Assembly (NCBI GenBank): GCA_947259505.1
Contig: CAMYLT010000002.1
Location: 186,001 to 250,000 of the forward strand
Reading direction: 5' to 3'
DNA length: 64,000 nucleotides
DNA from: an uncultured Porticoccus sp.
GTDB lineage: Bacteria > Pseudomonadota > Gammaproteobacteria > Pseudomonadales > Porticoccaceae
Shown: in pieces, positions 50,707 through 62,935 of the stretch
Layout: each line of letters starts with the position of its first letter
Position numbering within the stretch: the first letter of the stretch is position 1
The notes under the pieces: generated by a model
Database searches by the model: none
Seen by the model: the letters and a program-made list of their open reading frames with translations, nothing else
Told to the model about the DNA's origin: nothing
Program-made: the position numbers and the translations under genes

Positions 50707-50708
50707 AG

Positions 50709-51515
50709 TTAATCACCCCAAACTCGGCTTTTATCATTACCTTCGAAATTAATACGCGAAACCCTTAGAGGAAAGAATGTCCCCTCCGGCTTTTGTGCAG
50801 CATCAAGAAAACAGGGAAAAACTCCCGCTGTAAAAGTCAATGTCGCCAGATGGTAATGCTGTTCTGGCGTAATGCCTTCATCTGCTAACATCCCAGCTAC
50901 AACACCTGATGCATTCACCCGGTATTTAAATCTTGAGTTGCCTAAATACTCATCAACCCTGAATGCGAGATCGGTAAACCTCCCCTGCCCTGCCCCCATA
51001 GAATGAGCAAACTCCAACAAAGGCTCCACTCTCTCGTCTCGATCAACCAGCGGGCGGCCATAGCCATATATTCCCCGATACTTCTTCAACTCAGATGAAA
51101 CCAGCTCCTCAAAGTCTTGACCTTTATTTAACTCTCGATCGATTCTATAGAGAAAGTCCATTCCGCCTTTTATTGGCTTCAAGCCATATATTGTGGCCTC
51201 AGAAACAGCCAAAGCCCCTGCAGAACCCAAAACCCCAGTAGAGCGGGCTGTTGCCGAAAGTGCAGCAATACGGTTGTTCCACAATCGTGGATCTGGAAAA
51301 CTCGTGCAAATTACCCACATCCCCTCGATAAGCCTAGCGATACGAGGTGAATGACGACCAGTGATACCGAACAGCAGGTATTCCAACCATCTATATTCTT
51401 TTAATTCCGTAAGTACATTTTTTCCTCGAAGAAACACTTTCTCACCGGGAATCCAGCCACCAATTTCAGTTTCCCAGTTATCTTCATATTCTTCTAATTT
51501 ATTGGGGATATTCAT
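50709..51515 (-). CDS. Citrate-synthase-fold (citryl-CoA lyase-like) protein B, catalytically degenerate
   Basis: IYGYGRPLVDRDERVEPLLEFA and VNASGVVAGMLADEGITPEQHYHLATLTF resemble the CS family, but canonical His/Asp positions differ. Confidence 0.7.
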   Translation of the reverse strand: MNIPNKLEEYEDNWETEIGGWIPGEKVFLRGKNVLTELKEYRWLEYLLFGITGRHSPRIARLIEGMWVICTSFPDPRLWNNRIAALSATARSTGVLGSAGALAVSEATIYGLKPIKGGMDFLYRIDRELNKGQDFEELVSSELKKYRGIYGYGRPLVDRDERVEPLLEFAHSMGAGQGRFTDLAFRVDEYLGNSRFKYRVNASGVVAGMLADEGITPEQHYHLATLTFTAGVFPCFLDAAQKPEGTFFPLRVSRINFEGNDKSRVWGD

Positions 51516-52336
51516 TTCCCCTCCTTCTGCTCTTCCGCACCCGACTTATCAATTAGTTTTAACCCATCCCCAAAAAACGGATATTTCCGCCAGCCCAATT
51601 TTTCCTGCTCCAGGGAATGAACGGCAGCACCAGGCAACCGCAACAAGAGATAAAGAATTTCAGATTGCTCTGGAGACAGTTCCAAAGCCACCATGACGGC
51701 AGCGGCTGCGCCGGACATCGCCAAAGGTAATTCTGCAGCTTCTTCCAATTCCGAGCGGTTCTGCTGCAACCAGATCAAGTTTTCAGCACCGCTTACTTCA
51801 GTAAGATGAGCGAGAGTCTGCAGAACTGGTGCAGGACAACTGACTCCGTTGGGGTCAAAACCAGGTGGGTGTTCCATTGGCATCCAGACATCAGCACGTT
51901 CTTCCACCGGAGGTTCTTTAATCATTGCCTTCCAGGCATCCAGATCCATCCCACACTGATTCCAATACTGAACAGCAGTAAAGACTTCTCTCCCTCCCCC
52001 CAGATTACCAGCACCTACGGATATGGCGGCAATCAGAGCAGATGCATGTGTCGAACCGCCTACCCCTGCACACATCGCTGCGCGAACACTGTGATCCCTG
52101 GGGCCGGGATTTGCCAAAGCAACAGCCAAACCTTCCAGCAATCTTGTCTGGCTGGGAGAAGGGCGTTCCAATTTGAACAAAAGATATAGATATTCGATAT
52201 AGCTAGCTTTGCCTAGCAAGTCGCCATAGACGTCATACCCGGCACAATAGCAAGCGGAAGCAGCGAAGGGGTTGTCCTCCTCCGCTGTTTCGTTCCATAT
52301 CCTTGTGGTAATTTTTTCGATTTTTTTTTCGGTCAT
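51512..52336 (-). CDS. Citrate-synthase-fold (citryl-CoA lyase-like) protein A, catalytically degenerate
   Basis: ISVGAGNLGGGREVFTAVQYW (cf. GPLHGGANE), PPGFDPNGVSCPAPVLQTL (cf. GFGHRVYK.DPRA), LAMSGAAAAVMVALELSPEQSEILYLLLRLPGAAVHSLEQ. Confidence 0.72.
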   Translation of the reverse strand: MTEKKIEKITTRIWNETAEEDNPFAASACYCAGYDVYGDLLGKASYIEYLYLLFKLERPSPSQTRLLEGLAVALANPGPRDHSVRAAMCAGVGGSTHASALIAAISVGAGNLGGGREVFTAVQYWNQCGMDLDAWKAMIKEPPVEERADVWMPMEHPPGFDPNGVSCPAPVLQTLAHLTEVSGAENLIWLQQNRSELEEAAELPLAMSGAAAAVMVALELSPEQSEILYLLLRLPGAAVHSLEQEKLGWRKYPFFGDGLKLIDKSGAEEQKEGK

Positions 52337-54147
52337 ACCATCTGCTTTAAGGCCTTCGCCCGCATTCCCATGGGCGGGACCTCGTCTGGATCAATTCTGA
52401 CGTCGAGCAGCGTAGGTCCTTCCCTGTGACAAATCGCATCGACATCCAGTGCCAGAAGGTCTTCTGGCGACTCGATTATATGACTCTCCGCACCCATGGA
52501 CCGTGCAAAGGTCGCAAAATCAATGACAGGCAGTTCAAAACCAATAGGCTCAGCGCCGGTCAATTGCTGACCGTGACGCACCATGCCGTAACAACTGTCA
52601 TTGAGGATGACAAACACCACAGGCAGCTTTTCCTGGATTGCCACGGTAATTTCCTGCCCGCTCATCAGCATGCTGCCATCACCCGTGATGCAAACCACCG
52701 GGCACCCCTTCTCAGCCAAGGCAGTCCCTACTGCACTACCAATGGCCCAGCCCATGGAAGCAAACTCCAATGACGCGCGGAACAGACCACCTCTGCCATT
52801 ACGTTTCCCGGCAATACGCCGATCGTAGGGATGAAGATAATGGGTGGCCCAGGTGAAACTACCGCCGGAGTCCGCCAAGTAACGCGTATGGGGAGGAAAA
52901 ATTCTGGGTAATTCTCTCATTAACCTCTGGGGCTTGATGGGTGTTGCGTCAGAGCAAAAACCATCGACATCCTGCATCTGAAAATGCAAGGTCTTCTCCG
53001 CGCCCGACGCTTCCTCCATCTGCTGGAGCCGATCACCCACTGCGTGGATTTTACTGCGCTGATCCGCTTCGAACCGGTCAACTAATCGATCAAAAATGCT
53101 GGAGAGCCGCCCCCGAACATGCAGTTTCGCCATGGGTGTGCGGGTAAAGTTCTCTTCGACAGACTCAACATGAATCATGCGAGTTGTTAACAGGGACTCA
53201 GTATCCCAGCCATCACTCGCCCATTCACCCAGCGTAGCGCCAATCGCCACGACCAGATCCACATCGGTATCACAAAGAACATCCCGCGCACTCTGATGGC
53301 CAGCAAAGCCAATCACACCTCGAAAGAGCGGATGATAAGGACTCACCAGACCCTTCCCATGAGGCGTTACCAAGATACGGGCATCAAGATCCACCGCCAG
53401 GGTCAGGATGCTGCCAATTGCCTCACTGGCTTCATCACCGATCAGAAATACCGGTCTTTTGGCGTTCACCAATTCTTCATAGAACTGGTCAACAGCCACA
53501 TCATCCACAAGAGAAGGTTTGTGCAGCAAATTCAGGAGGTCATAATTGGGTTTCGGCGACAGCGCGCGATCACGCATGATATCCAGCGGCACACTAAGGT
53601 GCACGGGACCACCGGGAGATTGAAAGGCGGTCATGATGGCAGAAACCAGTTTTGCCTCAAATTGTCCGGCATGAGATACCAACGTGTTATAGCGGGTACA
53701 GTACTCGAACAGACCGACAGTATTGGTACCAGTGCACGAAGACTCCTGAAACGCACCCCGTCCAAACGTTGAAAGGGCTGTCTGAGCAGTAATCACCAAC
53801 ATGGGGATATTATTTTCGTAAGCGGAAGCCACCCCGGTAATCAGGTTGGTGGCCCCTGGGCCGGTTGTTGCGCAGCAAACTCCCAGCTTGCCAGTATTGC
53901 GCGCATACCCGTCAGCCATAAACGCTGCCCCGGTTTCATGCCTGGCGATGACGGCTCGTGGGCCGCCCCTGCGCTCGCTGCGAGCCAGAGCACTGTAGAA
54001 TGGCTCAATGGCCCCACCGGGCACACCGAACACATATTCAACACCGAGCTGCTCCAAGTAGGAAATCAACAAATCCCCAAATTCAGCTTCCACCTGCAAC
54101 GGTAAACTCTCTTTCTGCTTGCTGGCCCCGAGAGCGCCCATAATCAA
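52333..54147 (-). CDS. ThDP-dependent acetolactate-synthase-like enzyme
   Basis: VFGVPGGAIEPFYSAL; ARHETGAAFMADGYAR (catalytic Glu); ThDP motif GDGSMLMSGQEITVAIQEKLPVVFVILND. Confidence 0.93.
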   Translation of the reverse strand: MIMGALGASKQKESLPLQVEAEFGDLLISYLEQLGVEYVFGVPGGAIEPFYSALARSERRGGPRAVIARHETGAAFMADGYARNTGKLGVCCATTGPGATNLITGVASAYENNIPMLVITAQTALSTFGRGAFQESSCTGTNTVGLFEYCTRYNTLVSHAGQFEAKLVSAIMTAFQSPGGPVHLSVPLDIMRDRALSPKPNYDLLNLLHKPSLVDDVAVDQFYEELVNAKRPVFLIGDEASEAIGSILTLAVDLDARILVTPHGKGLVSPYHPLFRGVIGFAGHQSARDVLCDTDVDLVVAIGATLGEWASDGWDTESLLTTRMIHVESVEENFTRTPMAKLHVRGRLSSIFDRLVDRFEADQRSKIHAVGDRLQQMEEASGAEKTLHFQMQDVDGFCSDATPIKPQRLMRELPRIFPPHTRYLADSGGSFTWATHYLHPYDRRIAGKRNGRGGLFRASLEFASMGWAIGSAVGTALAEKGCPVVCITGDGSMLMSGQEITVAIQEKLPVVFVILNDSCYGMVRHGQQLTGAEPIGFELPVIDFATFARSMGAESHIIESPEDLLALDVDAICHREGPTLLDVRIDPDEVPPMGMRAKALKQMV

Positions 54148-54369
54148 TTTCCCTTATAAAATCAATAGAATATGGATCATTCTTAAATTCTTTATATCAC
54201 TTTCCGCATTATTGCCTTATTTTTGCACAAAATTCAACCATAAGCAGGCTGAAACAAGAAACTGTCACCAGGGTGTGAATTGGTTGGTGAGCCATTGCGA
54301 CAATACTCGATTCCACTGGCGCTATCCCTTACAATCGACGCCTTTCTTCGCTCGACAAACTGTAATCTG

Positions 54370-55107
54370 ATGTCCCAACATGCACCTGTTAAAAACACCG
54401 CCAAAGCTCAGGGAAAAAGCGAAAACCTGCTCCTTAACTTAGCCTTCAACATCATTTTGCCAACGCTCATTCTGACGAAGCTAAGCTCGGACGAATATTT
54501 GGGCACCCGCTTGGCCATTGTTGTGGCGCTGGCTTTTCCGATCATCTACGGGCTAAAAGATTTTGTCGCCACGAGAAAAATCAATTTTTTCTCAGCCCTC
54601 GGCGTGCTGAACGTAGTACTCACCGGAGGCATCAGCCTACTGGAGCTGGATCCGGCCTATATCGCTATTAAAGAGGCAATGGTGCCGGCCATTTTTGGGT
54701 TGGCAACGCTGGTTTCATTGAAGACGCCATATCCTCTGGTGAAAACATTCCTCTACAATGACAAAATCCTGCAAACCGACAAAATTGCTGCCGCCTTGGA
54801 ACAAAATGGCCAAGGCAGACTCTTTGAAAAGTTATTGGCCAATGCCTCGTGGTTGGTAGCGGGTTCCTTCTTCCTGTCTTCCCTGCTCAACTACCTACTG
54901 GCCACTTTATTAATTACCAGTCAGCCGGGAACGATTGAGTTTAATGAACAGTTGGGCAAAATGACGGCGTTGAGTTTTCCTGTGATCGCCCTGCCGGCGA
55001 TGCTGGTACTGATGGGCACATTGTTTTACCTATTTCGAGGCATTACCAAGTTGACAGGCTTGTCGCTTGAAGACTTTATTCACCACCACGAAAAGCACGG
55101 AGACTAA
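54370..55107 (+). CDS. VC0807-like integral membrane protein
   Basis: Five to six TM helices; LLLNLAFNIILPTLILTKLSSDEYLGTRLAIVVALAFPIIYGLKDF. Confidence 0.7.
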   Translation: MSQHAPVKNTAKAQGKSENLLLNLAFNIILPTLILTKLSSDEYLGTRLAIVVALAFPIIYGLKDFVATRKINFFSALGVLNVVLTGGISLLELDPAYIAIKEAMVPAIFGLATLVSLKTPYPLVKTFLYNDKILQTDKIAAALEQNGQGRLFEKLLANASWLVAGSFFLSSLLNYLLATLLITSQPGTIEFNEQLGKMTALSFPVIALPAMLVLMGTLFYLFRGITKLTGLSLEDFIHHHEKHGD

Positions 55108-55110
55108 CCC

Positions 55111-55410
55111 ATGTGGTACGCCATTATGAGTGAGGATACAGAGAATAGTCTGGCTAAACGCCTCACAGCCCGGCCGGCGCACCTCGCAAGACTGGAAGCG
55201 CTCAAGACCCAAGGAAGACTACTACTGGCGGGGCCACACCCTGGCATTGATAGTGAAAATCCAGGAGAAGCAGGATTCACAGGAAGCTTGGTCGTCGCTG
55301 AGTTTGATTCCCTTCAGGATGCCCGCCAGTGGGCCGACGAAGACCCCTATCTCAGCGCCGGCGTCTACGCCAGCACCACCGTTAAACCCTTTAAAAAAGT
55401 GCTCCCCTGA
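55111..55410 (+). CDS. YciI family protein
   Basis: [45 protein letters not shown]...[24 protein letters not shown]. Confidence 0.93.
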   Translation: MWYAIMSEDTENSLAKRLTARPAHLARLEALKTQGRLLLAGPHPGIDSENPGEAGFTGSLVVAEFDSLQDARQWADEDPYLSAGVYASTTVKPFKKVLP

Positions 55411-55440
55411 TCCGGGCGCAGCCAGAAAATGGAACCCATT

Positions 55441-56100
55441 ATGAGGATACTGATCGCGGCCGTATTGGGCCTGCTAACCATCACAGCACAGGCAGAAACC
55501 ACCTACGTCTCAGACGAATACCGAGTCCCCCTCCGCTCATCGCCTTGTCCCCGCTGTAGCATCCTGCACAAGGGCATCAAAAGCGGCACCGCTATGACCT
55601 TGGTTGAAACCAACGGTGAGGGTTGGAGCCATGTCACCACTCGCAGTGGCCTGGATGGCTGGATGCCCTCCCAGTATCTCCAAAAGGAACCAACTGCCCG
55701 GAATCAACTCGAAAGCTTGAAAATCAGAACGGCAGCTGCCGAGGGACAGGCCAGTGAACTGAAAGAGCAGCTATCCGTTCTTCAAGAGGAAAACAGCCAG
55801 CTCAGCAGTCAACTGGAAAGCCTGCAGACCAACAATCAGGATATCAGTAGCGAGTTGCAATCCATCAAGAAGGTCTCCTCCAATGCGATCTCTATCAGTC
55901 AGCAAAATAAAGAACTGCTGGAGCGAAATGGGATGTTGCAAAGTGAAATCGACGTACTCAAAGCATCCAATGAGAGACTGATCAACAATGAACGCAATAC
56001 CTGGTTTCTCTATGGGGCTCTTGCAGTAGTCATGGGTTCGCTGCTGACCCTGCTGTTACCAAAATTGAAAAAACGTAAACGCTTTTCAGAGTGGGCATAA
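55441..56100 (+). CDS. YgiM-like SH3-domain protein with coiled coil and C-terminal TM (TIGR04211-like)
   Basis: Signal peptide; TYVSDEYRVPLRSSPCPRCSILHKGIKSGTAMTLVE; coiled coil; terminal TM. Confidence 0.88.
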   Translation: MRILIAAVLGLLTITAQAETTYVSDEYRVPLRSSPCPRCSILHKGIKSGTAMTLVETNGEGWSHVTTRSGLDGWMPSQYLQKEPTARNQLESLKIRTAAAEGQASELKEQLSVLQEENSQLSSQLESLQTNNQDISSELQSIKKVSSNAISISQQNKELLERNGMLQSEIDVLKASNERLINNERNTWFLYGALAVVMGSLLTLLLPKLKKRKRFSEWA

Positions 56101-56102
56101 TC

Positions 56103-56672
56103 ATGAAACATACTATCTTCGCCATTTTTTTGGCCCTGACGACCCTGTTTGTTCAGGCCGATGACAGCAAACCCGTACAGGTCTTATTCAATACCGATAT
56201 GGGTGATATCAAACTGGAACTCTACCCGGATAAAGCGCCTAAAAGCGTTGCCAACTTCAGTAATTATGTGAACGCCAAACATTACGATGGCCTGGTATTT
56301 CACCGGGTCATCAAAGGCTTCATGATCCAGGCGGGTGGATTTAACGAATATATGAGTCCACGGGAGCCCTCTGGCAGACCGGTTCGCAACGAGTCCTACA
56401 ACGGACTGAAAAACGTTCGCGGCTCCGTTGCAATGGCACGCACATCTGACCCGGACAGTGCTATGGCGCAGTTTTTCATTAATTCCGTGGATAATTCGTT
56501 CCTTGACCGCAACGGCCAGAATGCCGGTTATGCTGTATTCGGCAAGGTGATTGAAGGCATGGACGTGGTCGACAAGATTTCCAATGTCCCCACTGGCCAG
56601 GTTGGTCCTTTTGGCGATGTGCCAAGAAAACCGATTCACATTATCAGCGCCCAAATCATCGGTAACGAATAA
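56103..56672 (+). CDS. Periplasmic cyclophilin-type peptidyl-prolyl isomerase
   Basis: Signal peptide; VLFNTDMGDIKLELYPDKAPKSVANF; FHRVIKGFMIQAGGF. Confidence 0.95.
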   Translation: MKHTIFAIFLALTTLFVQADDSKPVQVLFNTDMGDIKLELYPDKAPKSVANFSNYVNAKHYDGLVFHRVIKGFMIQAGGFNEYMSPREPSGRPVRNESYNGLKNVRGSVAMARTSDPDSAMAQFFINSVDNSFLDRNGQNAGYAVFGKVIEGMDVVDKISNVPTGQVGPFGDVPRKPIHIISAQIIGNE

Positions 56673-56674
56673 CT

Positions 56675-57436
56675 GTGGCAACTGCCCTCAGTGTCAATCT
56701 GAATAAAATTGCCCTGATCCGCAATTCGCGGGAGGGCAATTATCCGGACGTCGTGGAGCATGCCAAAGTCTGCATCGCGTCCGGTGCCGAGGGCATTACA
56801 GTGCACCCCCGCCCAGACCAGCGCCACATTCGCCCTGATGATGTGCGACAACTGGCAAAACTGTTGGCGCCCATGAAAGCACTGGAATTCAATATTGAGG
56901 GCAATCCATTCGCGCCGCGCCGGGGTAACTACCCAGGGCTGCTTGTCCTGGCAGAAGAAACACGACCGGATCAGTGCACACTGGTGCCCGACAGTGACAA
57001 TCAGCTCACGTCAGACCACGGCTTTGACCTGACCCGCTCCGCTGAGCAGTTGGCACCCATGATTACCCGGTTACAGGCACAAGGTATTCGGGTCAGCCTG
57101 TTTATGGACCCGATTCCAGAGCAGATCCGGCTCGCCAAAGAAGTGGGCGCAGATCGCATCGAACTCTATACCGGCCCCTATGCTGCAGCTTGGGGCACTC
57201 AAGAATTGGAAACTATTTACCGGCAACATTTTTTAGCGGCAGAGCTGGCTACTGAACTTGGTCTGGGGGTCAATGCCGGGCATGATCTCAACCTGATCAA
57301 CCTGCCAAAATATGCCTCTGTACCTGGGTTGCTGGAAGTCTCTATTGGTCATGCTCTCACAGTGGATGCCATTGCCTTGGGGCTGGCCAATGCGGTTCAA
57401 GCCTACAAGAACATTCTCACCGAGGCCGTCAGCTAG
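56675..57436 (+). CDS. pdxJ: Pyridoxine 5'-phosphate synthase
   Basis: LSVNLNKIALIRNSREGNYPDVVEHA; GITVHPRPDQRHI; VNAGHDLNLINL; GTG start. Confidence 0.94.
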   Translation: MATALSVNLNKIALIRNSREGNYPDVVEHAKVCIASGAEGITVHPRPDQRHIRPDDVRQLAKLLAPMKALEFNIEGNPFAPRRGNYPGLLVLAEETRPDQCTLVPDSDNQLTSDHGFDLTRSAEQLAPMITRLQAQGIRVSLFMDPIPEQIRLAKEVGADRIELYTGPYAAAWGTQELETIYRQHFLAAELATELGLGVNAGHDLNLINLPKYASVPGLLEVSIGHALTVDAIALGLANAVQAYKNILTEAVS

Positions 57437-57795
57437 ACAACTGTTTCAGTCAACTGCTGGCAACTTACACAGAGCACTGATTCCGGCTGGATATCCAGAC
57501 GACGAGGATCAATGTCCTCCCCACACGTTACACACCAACCGTATTCGCCCTCACTCAGCAGCGCCAGAGCCCGATCCACAGCTAGCAGACGCTGGCGGTA
57601 AGCAGCTCGGCTTGCTTGGCTCATCTGCTGCTGTTGTATGGCATCCATACGCGACAATCGACCCACCCGAGACTGGTCCAGAATGACCACATCACTGGCC
57701 TGGGAAGAAATCGCCAACAGATGACCAAGTTCTTCGCGGAGGCTCTCCAAACTTGCCTGAAAATGCTCTAGCTGTTTATCAGTTAATGGGGCCAT
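57433..57795 (-). CDS. DksA/TraR-type C4 zinc-finger protein
   Basis: MAPLTDKQLEHFQASLESLREEL...CVTCGEDIDPRRLDIQPESVLCVSCQQ; start moved to 57795. Confidence 0.9.
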   Translation of the reverse strand: MAPLTDKQLEHFQASLESLREELGHLLAISSQASDVVILDQSRVGRLSRMDAIQQQQMSQASRAAYRQRLLAVDRALALLSEGEYGWCVTCGEDIDPRRLDIQPESVLCVSCQQLTETVV

Positions 57796-57834
57796 GGCCC
57801 TATAATAGCCCTTTGAGTTTAGGCTGACAGACAT

Positions 57835-58638
57835 ATGACTCCGCGTCACGAACAGGGCGATGCCCAAAACGACACCCAAGGCAACTACCAAAAGCGCAAG
57901 CGTTTCTTCGATCGTATGCTGACTATCTATGGCCGCAAGCCGGTGCTGGAAGCGCTGCAGGATGAGCAAACCCCCTGCTACCGGTTGCACCTGGCAGACT
58001 CCAACAAGCCGGGAGGTATCATCAGCGACATCATCGCCTTGGCAAAGCGACGCAATGTGGAAATCTGCTATCACGATCGGCTGGCGCTCTCCCGCATCTC
58101 CCGCAATAGCAAACAGGACCAGGGCGTAGCCGCCGACCTTGCCTGCCCCAATCATCTGCAATTTGAAGATTTTCTGGCGAACCCTCCGGCCGTCAATTTC
58201 AGTCTGATCGCCCTGGATGGCGTCACCAACCCACAAAATCTGGGAATGATTATCCGCTCAGTCACCGCCAGCCCCTGTCACGGTATTCTACTGCCCAAAC
58301 AGGGGACCGCTGCCATCTCACCATTAGTCATTAAAGCCAGTGCGGGCACCGTATTTAAGAGCCGCTTAATCCACTGTGACAATCTGCCCCATGCACTGAA
58401 AGCACTCACACAACTGGGCGCTACCTGCTGCACGTTATCCTCCCATAGCAAGACAACCCTCGCCGAGTTCAAACCGGCAACACCTTTAGTCTATGTTTTG
58501 GGTAATGAGACAGAAGGGGTTTCGCGCCAAGTCAGCGACTGTTGCAGCGCACATATCCGTATCCCGATGAATAACGGTGTGGAATCCCTCAATGTAGCAG
58601 TTACTGCAGCACTGCTGGCCTTTCGTCAGCAGACCTAA
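57835..58638 (+). CDS. TrmH-family (SpoU) RNA 2'-O-methyltransferase
   Basis: FFDRMLTIYGRKPVLEAL; LDGVTNPQNLGMIIRS; VLGNETEGVS; IPMNNGVESLNVAVTAAL. Confidence 0.93.
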   Translation: MTPRHEQGDAQNDTQGNYQKRKRFFDRMLTIYGRKPVLEALQDEQTPCYRLHLADSNKPGGIISDIIALAKRRNVEICYHDRLALSRISRNSKQDQGVAADLACPNHLQFEDFLANPPAVNFSLIALDGVTNPQNLGMIIRSVTASPCHGILLPKQGTAAISPLVIKASAGTVFKSRLIHCDNLPHALKALTQLGATCCTLSSHSKTTLAEFKPATPLVYVLGNETEGVSRQVSDCCSAHIRIPMNNGVESLNVAVTAALLAFRQQT

Positions 58639-58644
58639 GCATGG

Positions 58645-59880
58645 TTACGATCGCAAGGATTCCCGGTCCCGCTGTTTCCACAGGTCGCTGAAGACAATAG
58701 CGACCAAGGCGGCGATCACGGTCAGCAACCCCAACAGACCAATTGCGGGCAATACGCCGATAGCAGCAATCGCATGCCCACTCAACCAGGCGCCCACCGG
58801 CGCTGAGCCAAACAGCGCCAGCTGATAAACCGACACCACCCGTGCCCGGTAGGCCTGAGGGGACTCTTCATGGGTCATTGACCGCCCCAGCATCATCGCC
58901 ACACCGGAGGCTCCTCCCCACATCGTCACCAACACGAACAATAACCAAGCGGGTGGATGACAGGCAATCGCCAGCAAAAAAAGGCCTCGCAACAACAGAC
59001 TGATCAACAACGTCCGCCCGGGCTTCGAAAAACGCCCCACCAGTCGGATAATCACCAGATTAGAAAGAATCACCCCGAACATAAAACTGAACTGAATCCA
59101 GGCAAAGAAGGAAGCGCCCTGCTGGTATACCTCACGAGTCAGCAGCGGCATTGCCACAAGGTAGAGACCAAAGCCGAGAAAACCCGTCGCCGCAACTACC
59201 ATCATCAGTTGCCGCAGCCGCCGGTGTTGACGCACCAGTTGCAGACCAGATGTCATCTCCTGCCAGGTGGAACTGCGCCGCCGTGCAGGCCCCTCCGCCA
59301 GCACCCCAAGACTGCGATGCAACAACCAACCTGAGAGGGTCAACAACAGCAACTGACCCGCCAGCAGCACCATCAAACCAATGTGGTCCAAATAGCCCGC
59401 CAGTAAAATACCCAGACTCTGGGCAGAGAACTGTACAAAAGATGCACGGGCCACCGCCTGTTGCAGCTGGCCCTCCACCACTCTCGACAACAGGCTCTCC
59501 CGAGCTGGCTGAACAAATGCCGTGATGGTGCCAAAACAAAAACCAAATACCAGCATTAACCCATAGGACAACTGCCCCAACCACAGCGCACCCAGCAACA
59601 AGAAGCAAGGCAAGTTATACAGCAGATAAAGGCGTAACAGGTGTCTCGCCGGGTGACGATTGTCCGAGAGCACACCACCCCAGAGAACAAAGAGCAATTG
59701 TGGCAGCATCAGCGCCATCTGGGCCAATCCAACCCGCTCCGGCGTTTCACCCAAAACACCGACCAGCAGCCAGGGAAACAGCACAATCTGCAAACCCTGG
59801 GCAAAAGAACTGGTACCAACACCTTGCAGATATGAACGAAAGTTGCCCGTGGGGCTATTGGAGGGAGCGAGGGGAGACAT
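58645..59880 (-). CDS. MFS transporter
   Basis: About 12 hydrophobic helices; VGLAQMALMLPQLLFVLWGGVLSDNRHPARHLL. Confidence 0.92.
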   Translation of the reverse strand: MSPLAPSNSPTGNFRSYLQGVGTSSFAQGLQIVLFPWLLVGVLGETPERVGLAQMALMLPQLLFVLWGGVLSDNRHPARHLLRLYLLYNLPCFLLLGALWLGQLSYGLMLVFGFCFGTITAFVQPARESLLSRVVEGQLQQAVARASFVQFSAQSLGILLAGYLDHIGLMVLLAGQLLLLTLSGWLLHRSLGVLAEGPARRRSSTWQEMTSGLQLVRQHRRLRQLMMVVAATGFLGFGLYLVAMPLLTREVYQQGASFFAWIQFSFMFGVILSNLVIIRLVGRFSKPGRTLLISLLLRGLFLLAIACHPPAWLLFVLVTMWGGASGVAMMLGRSMTHEESPQAYRARVVSVYQLALFGSAPVGAWLSGHAIAAIGVLPAIGLLGLLTVIAALVAIVFSDLWKQRDRESLRS

Positions 59881-59886
59881 GCCGTA

Positions 59887-62855
<2,969 letters not shown>

Positions 62856-62935
62856 CGTCGTTTAAATCCTGTCAGGTTGAGCGGTATTGTAAAGAGAATT
62901 ACCCAATTTCGACACCAGGGCACAACAGCCTGTTA

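Noticed and set aside
57433-58236. 267-aa minus-strand ORF as a single protein
   Set aside because: Only the C-terminal part (from 57795) is DksA/TraR-like; the rest is antisense to the TrmH methyltransferase.
59132-59608. 158-aa minus-strand ORF
   Set aside because: Alternative frame within the MFS transporter gene; Gly/Ala/Cys-rich shadow composition.
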